In this document: positions 12,298-18,669 of the stretch, piece after piece
Position numbering within the stretch: position 1 is the first letter of the stretch
Layout of the letters: every line of letters starts with the position of its first letter
NCBI GenBank assembly: GCA_023230065.1
Contig: JALNYB010000019.1
Coordinates: 1 to 18,669, forward strand
Source: Candidatus Methanomethylophilaceae archaeon
GTDB taxonomy: Archaea > Thermoplasmatota > Thermoplasmata > Methanomassiliicoccales > Methanomethylophilaceae
Direction: 5' to 3'
Length of the DNA stretch: 18,669 nucleotides
Made by a program: the position numbers and the translations under genes
Notes under the pieces: generated by a model
What the model saw: only the letters and a program-made list of their open reading frames with translations
Database searches by the model: none
What the model was told of the DNA's origin: nothing

Positions 12298-13056
12298 GTG
12301 AGTGTCCCCAAAGATCATCCGAGATACAGATCGCTCATGGTAAGAGAGCATCTAGCTGAAATGGTAGAGAAAGGATTGGTGAATCCGACAGGTTTGATTT
12401 CGCACGGAAGAGGAGAAGCGTTCGACTATCTAATGGGTGAACGTTCATTGGAACCCTCTCTGGTTGCTGAAAAAGCAGCAGCTGCATATCTTTTGAGGGC
12501 GAAGCATCCAGTTGTATGTGTAAATGGTAATGCGGCTGTATTGGATCCTAAGAATCTTATCGCATTAGCAGAGAATATTCCTGCTAAGTTAGAGATAAAT
12601 ATATTTCATCGCACCGAGGAAAGAATGGAACTTTTGATCTCTTATATGGAGTCTGAGGGTGCAAAGAATATCTTAGGCCGTAATCCTGATTCTAGGATTG
12701 CAGGTCTCAATCATGATCGTGCATTATGCACAAAAGAGGGAATTTACGATTCAGATGTTATAATCGTTCCGATAGAGGACGGAGATCGTGCAGAGGCTTT
12801 GGTATCTATGGGGAAGATCGTTATTTCCATAGATCTCAATCCATTATCAAGAACTTCGAAGACAGCAAGCGTTTCCATTTCAGATGAAATGACACGTGCT
12901 CTCGAGAACATAATGAGATTCTTAAAGGAAATGAAAGGAAATGAGAAAGAGATATCAGATGTAATATCTAATTTCTCTAATAACGACAATCGTAAAATCA
13001 TGATTGAGCGTATTTGTAACTCGTTGATGTCAGAATTTGAAAAGGGTGAGAATTAA
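12298..13056 (+). CDS. 4-phosphopantoate--beta-alanine ligase (archaeal phosphopantothenate synthetase)
   Basis: A 252-residue member of the archaeal DUF137 family, which joins 4-phosphopantoate and beta-alanine using ATP to make 4'-phosphopantothenate for coenzyme A, replacing bacterial PanC/PanK order. Family segments are PKDHPRYRSLMVREHL (4-19), GLISHGRGEAFDYL (32-45), VVCVNGNAA (72-80), NIFHRTEER (101-109), GADR/GLNHDRA region and the late IDLNPLSRTSKTA (178-190). The C-terminal 60 residues are a charged helical region. The start is GTG 12298, 26 bp from the shared TATA, with no ribosome binding site; an ATG two bases earlier is followed by TGA and cannot be used. The stop overlaps the ATG of the next gene by one base (TAATG). 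Confidence 0.93.
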   Translation: MSVPKDHPRYRSLMVREHLAEMVEKGLVNPTGLISHGRGEAFDYLMGERSLEPSLVAEKAAAAYLLRAKHPVVCVNGNAAVLDPKNLIALAENIPAKLEINIFHRTEERMELLISYMESEGAKNILGRNPDSRIAGLNHDRALCTKEGIYDSDVIIVPIEDGDRAEALVSMGKIVISIDLNPLSRTSKTASVSISDEMTRALENIMRFLKEMKGNEKEISDVISNFSNNDNRKIMIERICNSLMSEFEKGEN

Positions 13057-14294
13057 TGGAAGAACTATTGAAGAAAGGAAGTTTGAGGTTGCATTGGGCG
13101 TATGAACATATGCCCGTCATGCAGACCATAGATAGAAGGTTCAAGAAAGAACAGCCGCTGGCTGGTCTTAAGATAGGAATGGCTCTCCATACAGAAGCTA
13201 AGACTGGTATCCTCGCGATTGTACTCGCAAATGCAGGTGCTAAGATATGTCTCGCGAGCTGTAATCCTCTTTCTACAGATGATTCTGTTGCTATGGCATT
13301 GAGGGAAGAATACGGTCTCGATGTTCATGCTAAGAAAGGCGAGAATCAGGATGAGTATTATAACAATCTAAATACTGTTCTCAACACTGCGCCTGATTTC
13401 TTGATCGATGATGGTGCAGACCTCATCACAATGGCACATACCAAGCGCAGAGACGTTCTGTCGAACATAAAGGGTGCAAACGAGGAGACAACAACCGGAG
13501 TGGTGCGTCTAAAAGCAATGGCCAAGGACAAGAAGCTTGAGTTTCCTGTTCTTTCGGTCAATGATGCTAAAATGAAGTTCTTGTTTGATAATAGATATGG
13601 AACTGGGCAGTCGACATTTGACGGATGGATGAATGCCACCAACTTAATAGTTGCAGGAAAACGTTTGGTCGTTGCTGGTTATGGATGGTGCGGAAAAGGA
13701 GTGGCAATGAGGGCAAAGGGCCTCGGTGCCAGTGTTATCGTCACTGAGATAGATCCAATCAAAGCTATCGAAGCAAAAATGGACGGGTTCGAAGTTATGA
13801 AAATGGTAGATGCTGTTAGAATAGCAGACATCGTCATAACTGTTACCGGATGTAGAGATATAGTTAGAGCAGAACATTTCATTACCATGAAGGATGGATG
13901 TGTTATGGGTAATGTCGGTCATTTTGATAATGAGATCAGCAAATCAGATCTCAACTCGATCACAAAAAATGTTACTCAGGTCCGTGACTCCATCGAGGAA
14001 TATTTGACAAAGGATGGACGTAAACTTTACTTAATAGCTGATGGACGTCTTATGAATCTAGCGGCAGGTCAGGGGCATCCAGCAGAGATCATGGATACTA
14101 GTTTTGCAACACAGGCTCTCGGCATAGAATATGTTAAAAATAATTACAGTAAGATGGAATGCAAAGTTTATGACGTTCCTGAGGACATGGATCTTGAGAT
14201 CGCAAAGATCAAATTGGAATCCATGGGCGTAACCATCGATACTATGACTGATGAGCAGGTGCATTACGTATCAAGTTGGCAAGAAGGAACATGA
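13056..14294 (+). CDS. ahcY: S-adenosylhomocysteine (or S-inosylhomocysteine) hydrolase
   Basis: A 412-residue NAD-dependent hydrolase that removes the methylation inhibitor SAH. Substrate-domain motifs are LHTEAKTGIL (44-53), FLIDDGADL (115-123), NEETTTGV (142-149) and NDAKMKFLFDNRYGTGQS (169-186). The NAD Rossmann domain has VVAGYGWCGKGVAMRAKGLGA (205-225) and NVGHFDNEI (286-294). Length fits the short archaeal form lacking the bacterial insertion and the C-terminal KPxxYRY. In Methanocaldococcus the homologous enzyme was reported to prefer S-inosylhomocysteine, so the nucleoside released may be adenosine or inosine. The gene overlaps the pantothenate ligase by one base, with GGGTGAG upstream. 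Confidence 0.95.
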   Translation: MEELLKKGSLRLHWAYEHMPVMQTIDRRFKKEQPLAGLKIGMALHTEAKTGILAIVLANAGAKICLASCNPLSTDDSVAMALREEYGLDVHAKKGENQDEYYNNLNTVLNTAPDFLIDDGADLITMAHTKRRDVLSNIKGANEETTTGVVRLKAMAKDKKLEFPVLSVNDAKMKFLFDNRYGTGQSTFDGWMNATNLIVAGKRLVVAGYGWCGKGVAMRAKGLGASVIVTEIDPIKAIEAKMDGFEVMKMVDAVRIADIVITVTGCRDIVRAEHFITMKDGCVMGNVGHFDNEISKSDLNSITKNVTQVRDSIEEYLTKDGRKLYLIADGRLMNLAAGQGHPAEIMDTSFATQALGIEYVKNNYSKMECKVYDVPEDMDLEIAKIKLESMGVTIDTMTDEQVHYVSSWQEGT

Positions 14295-14298
14295 AATC

Positions 14299-15441
14299 AT
14301 GAGAATAGCAATGATAACTGACAGTTATTTTCCCACAAGAGACGGTGTGGTCACAGCAGTGGTCACTCTGAAAAAGGCCCTTGAAGATATGGGACATACT
14401 GTTTTTGTCATTGCACCTGATCCAGGAGAGAAAGACAGAGAGCCAGGAGTTTATTATTTCCGTTCAAAGAAGTTCAAAAAATATCCTGAATATTTCCTAC
14501 CAATATACCCATCTAATAAGAGAGAAGTAATCGAGAGCTTGGATGTAGATATAATCCACATATATGGCGTGACATTCATGGCGTTGAAAGCTTTGATAAC
14601 AGCTCACACGACACACATCCCCACAGTCATGACATATGTGACGAATGTTGTTGATACAATGCAGTATTATTCGCCACTGAAAATTCCGATGGATATACAG
14701 GCTAAGTTGGCTTGGATATACATCAGGAATCTTCTGAAGAGACCGAATTGTATCATTGCATTGACTCCGTCAACATTATTAGAATTCAAAGAGAACGGTG
14801 TCCATCCGAAAAGGACTGAAGTTATTCCTATAGGAATAGACGTTCATAAATTCAGAGAGGGTCTAGATGGTTCGGAGATACGCAAGAGATACGGATTGGA
14901 GAACAAGCGTGTTGTGATCCACGTGGGCAGGGTTTCCTATGAGAAGAATATAGATGTCGTTGTAAATTCTGTGAAATCTCTACCTGATGATGTTATTCTG
15001 ATGATTGTAGGCAGGGGGCCGGCATTAGATGACATAAAAGCATTGGTGGAAAAGAGTGGAATGAATGATCGTATCATTTTTACAGGATTCGTATCTGATG
15101 AGGAATTACCTCTTCATTATTCCGCTTCAGATGTTGTCGTATCGGCATCAAGGTTTGAGACTCAGGGCCTTACTATTGTTGAGGCCATGGGATGCGGGCT
15201 GCCTGCGGCGTGTTCTAATGGGAGAGCATTTGTTGACATCGTCAAGAGCGGAGTCAACGGGTACTTGTTCAACGGAACCTCTGAAGGTTGCGCGGAAGCG
15301 ATAATGAATTGTCTTGAGCACAAGTGCGACATAAGACCTCATGCGAGGGAAACAGCTGAGGAGTATTCTACTGAGAACGTGGGAAAGAAACTTACTGCAT
15401 TATACGAAGATCTTGCTAAGAACAGCAATAAAGACAGATAG
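14299..15441 (+). CDS. GT4-family glycosyltransferase, lipid-glycosyltransferase-like
   Basis: A 380-residue GT-B enzyme. It opens IAMITDSYFPTRDGVVTAV, the usual start of GT4 enzymes that glycosylate lipids such as diacylglycerol or phosphatidylinositol; donor-site motifs are VVIHVGRVSYEKNIDVVV, LMIVGRGPALDDI, FTGFVSDEELPLHYSASDV and FETQGLTIVEAMGCGLP with EX7E residues Glu287 and Glu295. ATG 14299 is chosen because it is the family's start and is 4 bp beyond the ahcY stop; the frame extends upstream into ahcY. It shares a run with ahcY, but function links better to the CDP-alcohol phosphotransferase 1.5 kb downstream. I infer an archaeal glycolipid role; donor and acceptor are unknown. Confidence 0.92.
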   Translation: MRIAMITDSYFPTRDGVVTAVVTLKKALEDMGHTVFVIAPDPGEKDREPGVYYFRSKKFKKYPEYFLPIYPSNKREVIESLDVDIIHIYGVTFMALKALITAHTTHIPTVMTYVTNVVDTMQYYSPLKIPMDIQAKLAWIYIRNLLKRPNCIIALTPSTLLEFKENGVHPKRTEVIPIGIDVHKFREGLDGSEIRKRYGLENKRVVIHVGRVSYEKNIDVVVNSVKSLPDDVILMIVGRGPALDDIKALVEKSGMNDRIIFTGFVSDEELPLHYSASDVVVSASRFETQGLTIVEAMGCGLPAACSNGRAFVDIVKSGVNGYLFNGTSEGCAEAIMNCLEHKCDIRPHARETAEEYSTENVGKKLTALYEDLAKNSNKDR

Positions 15442-15450
15442 ATATGAATT

Positions 15451-15460
15451 GTTTTAATAC
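15451..15460 (+). promoter_or_regulatory. TATA box of the PfkB kinase-AK6-CDP-alcohol transferase operon
   Basis: GTTTTAATAC is centred 27 bp before the ATG at 15483, and there is no ribosome binding site, so transcription probably begins at the start codon. Confidence 0.5.
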
Positions 15461-15482
15461 CCGCTTCAGTTTACAGTAATAT

Positions 15483-16400
15483 ATGTCAAAAGAGCCCTTC
15501 TTGTCGGTCTACGGACATATCACGATAGACCAGATAATATCGATCAAGAATTTTCCGTTACTGAATGAATCTGTCGATGTTGTATCAAAAAAGACAACCC
15601 TGGGCGGAACGGGTACAAACATTGCAGTTGTTGCTGCAAAATTGGGAGTTCCAACGGCCATATGTTCATTCGTCGGATCGGATTTTCCTGTTCAATATGA
15701 AGATATCATGAAGGATTCCGGACTCATAATGGATGAATTGGTAAAGGTAGATGATTATGAGACGTCTTTAGCTCTCGTTCTCAACAATTCGGCCATGGAA
15801 CAAGAGGTCATATTCTATCAGGGTCCGCAAGGCTGTGCCAGTAAATTGGGACGTATGCTTGTGGATTCTGCAAAGAGGTCTCAATATGTGCATTTCTGCA
15901 CAGGTGATCCTGAGTATTACATCTCAGTAATGAATGCTATCAGACCATCTGGTTTGAAGATAGCCTTGGATCCTGCGCAAGAGATATACAAAATGTGGGA
16001 TAAGGACAAACTTACCCGAGCAATAGAACTTTCAGATGCTCTGTTCTGTAATGATTATGAAGCCAAGGCCATTGAGAAACATCTCGATATCGGAGATGTT
16101 CTAGCTGTCAATGAACCACTAGTTGTCCGTACATTAGGAGATAACGGAAGCATTGCAAGGATCAACGGAGAACTATACGAGATTCCTGTTGTAAAAGGTA
16201 ATGCAATGGTTGATGCAACAGGTGCCGGAGATGCATACAGAGCGGGATTTTATGCTGGGCTCTACAATAAATACAGTATAAAAGATTCCCTGGTAATCGC
16301 AGCCGCAGTCTCTTCATTCGTAGTTGAAAAAGTAGGCGCTCTTACCAATGTTCCAACTTGGGATATGGTTCTCGAACGTGTAGAAAAATATCTGAAGTGA
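15483..16400 (+). CDS. PfkB-family carbohydrate/nucleoside kinase
   Basis: A 305-residue ribokinase-superfamily kinase. The substrate-side signature GGTGTNIAVVAAKLG (41-55) and the ATP-side signature DATGAGDAYRAGF (244-256) with catalytic base Asp250 are both intact, as is the LVVRTLGDNGS strand before the anion hole. Archaeal members include sugar kinases and broad nucleoside kinases (for example Methanocaldococcus MJ0406), which sequence alone does not separate. Position between a nucleoside-releasing hydrolase unit and an adenylate-kinase-like gene makes a nucleoside kinase attractive, but this is inference. It begins an apparently leaderless operon and is 4 bp from the AK6 gene. Confidence 0.88.
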   Translation: MSKEPFLSVYGHITIDQIISIKNFPLLNESVDVVSKKTTLGGTGTNIAVVAAKLGVPTAICSFVGSDFPVQYEDIMKDSGLIMDELVKVDDYETSLALVLNNSAMEQEVIFYQGPQGCASKLGRMLVDSAKRSQYVHFCTGDPEYYISVMNAIRPSGLKIALDPAQEIYKMWDKDKLTRAIELSDALFCNDYEAKAIEKHLDIGDVLAVNEPLVVRTLGDNGSIARINGELYEIPVVKGNAMVDATGAGDAYRAGFYAGLYNKYSIKDSLVIAAAVSSFVVEKVGALTNVPTWDMVLERVEKYLK

Positions 16401-16404
16401 TAAT

Positions 16405-16938
16405 ATGCCAGTCATCGCACTTACAGGAACTCCTGGAACTGGAAAGACATCTGCTTCTGAAGAGTTGAAAAGAAGAGGTTATGTAGTAGTCGATATCAAC
16501 AAGCATCTTCGTGACCATGATCTTTTAGGCGAAAAGGATGAGAAAAGAGACACTTTCAATGTGGATATAGATAGCTTGAATATTTCTTTGGAAGGATATA
16601 GACAGAAGGATGAGACGGTTTTTTTGGACAGTCATCTTTCACATTGTGTCGACAGTCATACGATCATAGTCTTCAGATGTCATCCCGATGTTCTTGCTAA
16701 AAGACTCGAGGCGAGAGGATATAATGAGGGTAAAGTAAAGGAAAATGTTCAGGCAGAGATACTCGATGTAATTCTCTGCGAAGCTATGGAGTCGGACATT
16801 CCTGTTTATGAGGTTGATTGTTCGTCTGGAAGTGTTTTGGACGCTGTGGATTCGGTAGTCGATATTATTAATGGAAAGGTAGATGGCTATTTACCAGGAA
16901 AGACCAATTGGACTGACGAGGTGGAAAAATGGTTCTAG
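16405..16938 (+). CDS. AK6/Fap7-type adenylate kinase
   Basis: A 177-residue P-loop NMP kinase of the AK6/Fap7 family, which interconverts ATP + AMP and 2 ADP and in archaea and eukaryotes also acts with uS11 in small-subunit maturation. Walker A is GTPGTGKT (8-15); VFLDSHLSHCVD (72-83) is the Fap7-type Walker B/His region; RCHPDVLAKRLEARGYNEGKV (91-111) followed by KENVQAEILDVI is the lid and the conserved ENxxAEI helix. Length is normal for the family. It overlaps the following CDP-alcohol transferase by 10 bp. Both a nucleotide-salvage and a ribosome-assembly role are compatible with the context. Confidence 0.92.
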   Translation: MPVIALTGTPGTGKTSASEELKRRGYVVVDINKHLRDHDLLGEKDEKRDTFNVDIDSLNISLEGYRQKDETVFLDSHLSHCVDSHTIIVFRCHPDVLAKRLEARGYNEGKVKENVQAEILDVILCEAMESDIPVYEVDCSSGSVLDAVDSVVDIINGKVDGYLPGKTNWTDEVEKWF

Positions 16939-17576
16939 ATGCGCGTAGAAAAGATGTAGATTTTGCAATAACTCCCGTTGCAAAAAAACTGATAAATGTC
17001 AATCCTAACTATATCTCGTGGATCGGATTGATATTAGCATTCATTTCGGGTCTGTTACTGTATTTCAGCTATGATAGTCACTATTTTCTCCTACTCGGAG
17101 CATTAGTTGTGATAGTTTCAGGTTATTTCGATGCATTGGATGGCAAGGTTGCAAAACTTGCAGGAAAAGCATCTAACAAAGGAGATTATCTCGATCATGT
17201 TTTTGATCGTTATGCAGACGTGTTCATGATCGGTGGTGTTGCCGTAAGTGCTTGGTGCAATCCATATCTGGGTATGCTGGCACTCGTTGGTGTTCTTCTG
17301 ACATCCTATATGGGTACACAGGCACAAGCAATCGGAGCACCTCGTTTGTACGCAGGCCTTCTCGGGCGTGCGGATCGTGTTGTTCTCAGCACATTATTCC
17401 CGATAATACAATTCGTCATGTGTGCGCTTGGATATCCTACTCTTGATATCGGAGATTATCATATTTATTGGCTTGAGATTATGATGCTCTGGTTTGCAGT
17501 TGTAGGTAACATAACTGCGATTCAGAGAGGAATAATCACATGGAGAGCATTAGGAGAACAGAATAAGAAAAAATGA
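16929..17576 (+). CDS. CDP-alcohol phosphatidyltransferase, probably archaetidylinositol-phosphate synthase type
   Basis: A 215-residue integral membrane enzyme with about six helices. The signature is complete in spacing: Asp68, Asp71-Gly72, Ala75-Lys76, Gly85, Asp89, Asp93 (D-x2-DG-x2-A[K]-x8-G-x3-D-x3-D), with Lys in place of the usual Arg76. These Asp residues bind the metal ions and CDP-archaeol. The enzyme transfers an archaetidyl group from CDP-archaeol to a polar alcohol. The N-terminal VNPNYISWIGLILAFISG and the overall length are closest to archaetidylinositol-phosphate synthases by eye; glycerol-phosphate as acceptor cannot be excluded. It overlaps AK6 by 10 bp and is convergent with priL, 4 bp away. 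Confidence 0.88.
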   Translation: MVLDARRKDVDFAITPVAKKLINVNPNYISWIGLILAFISGLLLYFSYDSHYFLLLGALVVIVSGYFDALDGKVAKLAGKASNKGDYLDHVFDRYADVFMIGGVAVSAWCNPYLGMLALVGVLLTSYMGTQAQAIGAPRLYAGLLGRADRVVLSTLFPIIQFVMCALGYPTLDIGDYHIYWLEIMMLWFAVVGNITAIQRGIITWRALGEQNKKK

Positions 17577-17580
17577 GCAA

Positions 17581-18624
17581 TCATTCTTTCTTTTCTTCTT
17601 CTTTTTTTACAAAATTACCAGATTTTATTCTATAATATGTCAAAGGATGATTGACCGTTTCACGGTTACACAATTCATCTGGATTGTAACATATGCCGTT
17701 GGTTTTCATGGTGGAGCATTCTGGTGGAGTGTAACCATCGCCTCCTGAAAGTTCTCCTGTGATATGTTTGATCTGATAGCTTGATTTGGATTCATCAAAG
17801 TCAGGCGATTGTGAGAACAGCGTTATGATCCCGTCGTATGAGACTCCGAGTGCATGCAGGAATGATACCAATGCGAATCTTGCGCTGTGAGGTAGATTCA
17901 TTCCATTCTGTGCGTTTGCAAGTATCGTGCGAATGCACGGTGGCAGATATTCCAATTCCATGCCTTTGCCGCCTGTAGGGCTGAGTTTGACTTTGTTTTC
18001 AGCTAATACTGCAGCTACATGCTCAACGTCTTTCCTGATGGCTCTCTGGAACTCATCAGGCACCTTCAAAGGAAGTTCGGCTTCAATTCTTTCCTGAAGG
18101 GCAGTTTGTATAAGACGGTCAAATTTCTCCGGATCCAGATGAACATATCCTTTGCGGAGATCCATATTGATGAGTTTCCATTCGACAGCCTTAAGGACAC
18201 ACGAATATCTGAGGTAGTTTCCAAAGTGGATTGCGATTCTTCCATCAGGGTCTATCGAGGATTTTATCTCTAATTCCTGTGCTACAATTACATTCGATTC
18301 AGGGTCATTATGCAGAAGGAAGTTCATTCTGACGCCTTCAGCGAGAGCGTATCTTTTTGTCAGATAGCGATCGTTGATGCAAGACACAAGCATTCTGGCA
18401 TATGGATATGAAAGCACCTCCATCAATCGATCATATTGTTGTAATAAGGATCTGTCAGAGATAGTATGCTTGTCAATGGCATCAAGAACTCTCTGCATAC
18501 CTCTTTTTCTGGCATCTTCGTAAGAAGGGGAAGATATCAAGGACTCTATGTCTGCAGAATTAGATTCTGCGAATTCGGCAGATTCCCGGAGGAAGGGATA
18601 TCTCGCGGCACGAAGTGAGTCCAT
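17581..18624 (-). CDS. priL: DNA primase large subunit PriL
   Basis: A 347-residue regulatory subunit of archaeal/eukaryotic-type primase, which pairs with PriS to make RNA or DNA primers at the fork. An all-helical N-terminal domain (about 1-210) contains YPYARMLVSCINDRYLTKRYALAE; the C-terminal Fe-S domain begins near PPCIRTIL. Four cysteines, Cys230, Cys303, Cys312 and Cys319, provide the expected [4Fe-4S] ligands (PPC; PPECSTMKTNGICYNPDELC). The family helix HSARFALVSFL (246-256) lies between them. The tail ends in a Lys/Glu-rich stretch. ATG 18624 is 26-27 bp from a TATA-like element and lacks a ribosome binding site, so the transcript is probably leaderless. Confidence 0.93.
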   Translation of the reverse strand: MDSLRAARYPFLRESAEFAESNSADIESLISSPSYEDARKRGMQRVLDAIDKHTISDRSLLQQYDRLMEVLSYPYARMLVSCINDRYLTKRYALAEGVRMNFLLHNDPESNVIVAQELEIKSSIDPDGRIAIHFGNYLRYSCVLKAVEWKLINMDLRKGYVHLDPEKFDRLIQTALQERIEAELPLKVPDEFQRAIRKDVEHVAAVLAENKVKLSPTGGKGMELEYLPPCIRTILANAQNGMNLPHSARFALVSFLHALGVSYDGIITLFSQSPDFDESKSSYQIKHITGELSGGDGYTPPECSTMKTNGICYNPDELCNRETVNHPLTYYRIKSGNFVKKEEEKKE

Positions 18625-18644
18625 GTACCCTGGAAAACAGTATT

Positions 18645-18657
18645 GATAGTTTAATAT
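18645..18657 (-). promoter_or_regulatory. TATA box of priL
   Basis: On the minus strand ATATTAAACTATC is centred about 27 bp before the ATG at 18624, consistent with a leaderless mRNA. Confidence 0.45.
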
Positions 18658-18669
18658 GCCGTAAAAAGA

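Noticed and set aside
13644..13922. Minus-strand frames inside ahcY
   Set aside because: Shadows of the NAD-binding domain coding sequence; no independent support.

Overview
The window looks like the chromosome of a methanogen-related euryarchaeon of the class Thermoplasmata, most likely order Methanomassiliicoccales; that placement is inference from gene content and protein style, since no rRNA is present. Directly archaeal traits are a GMP synthase split into two genes, SecE/Sec61-gamma followed by Spt5/NusG and ribosomal L11, an L1-L10-L12 stalk operon with acidic P-type tails, 4-phosphopantoate--beta-alanine ligase, archaeal TrmJ, AK6/Fap7 kinase and the Fe-S primase subunit PriL. TATA boxes with purine-rich BRE-like flanks lie about 26 bp from many start codons. 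First genes of units mostly look leaderless, whereas internal operon genes carry GGAGG-type ribosome binding sites.

Layout. 1-760: the end of GMP synthase subunit B, then subunit A under its own promoter. 769-1239: a two-helix membrane protein with a PH-like soluble domain, convergent with a two-gene small-protein unit (UPF0147 and a 54-residue partner). 2069-3622: secE-spt5-rpl11, where Spt5 carries a long extra N-terminal beta-type domain. About 3 kb then separates L11 from the rest of the stalk operon; it holds a dihydrouridine synthase, an orphan methyltransferase and a six-helix membrane protein. 6570-8551: rpl1-rpl10-rpl12, preceded by a leader hairpin resembling an L1 autoregulatory site. 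8631-9771: a ribbon-helix-helix protein one base ahead of a short, divergent FtsZ-family GTPase. 9849-11532: a membrane protein overlapping a GT4 glycosyltransferase. 11533-12246: TrmJ on the minus strand, sharing a compact 51-bp divergent promoter with the pantothenate-pathway ligase. 12298-15441: ligase, S-adenosylhomocysteine (or S-inosylhomocysteine) hydrolase and a second GT4 glycosyltransferase in one run. 15483-17576: PfkB kinase, AK6-type adenylate kinase and CDP-alcohol phosphatidyltransferase, convergent with priL.

Themes. (1) Information processing and stalk assembly: SecE, Spt5, L11, L1, L10, L12, Dus, TrmJ, AK6 and PriL. (2) Possible recycling of the methylation by-product: the hydrolase releases a nucleoside, a PfkB kinase could phosphorylate it and AK6 could raise AMP to ADP. 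(3) Envelope lipids: two GT4 transferases, a VTT/DedA-like membrane protein and a CDP-alcohol phosphotransferase. (4) Cell-division-like module: RHH plus FtsZ-like, reminiscent of haloarchaeal cdrS-ftsZ2. The strongest leads are the RHH/FtsZ-like pair with a degraded T7 loop, the Spt5 N-terminal domain, the L1 leader hairpin, and a recurring GC hairpin 9-12 nt after stop codons. I saw no mobile element, CRISPR array, tRNA or rRNA.
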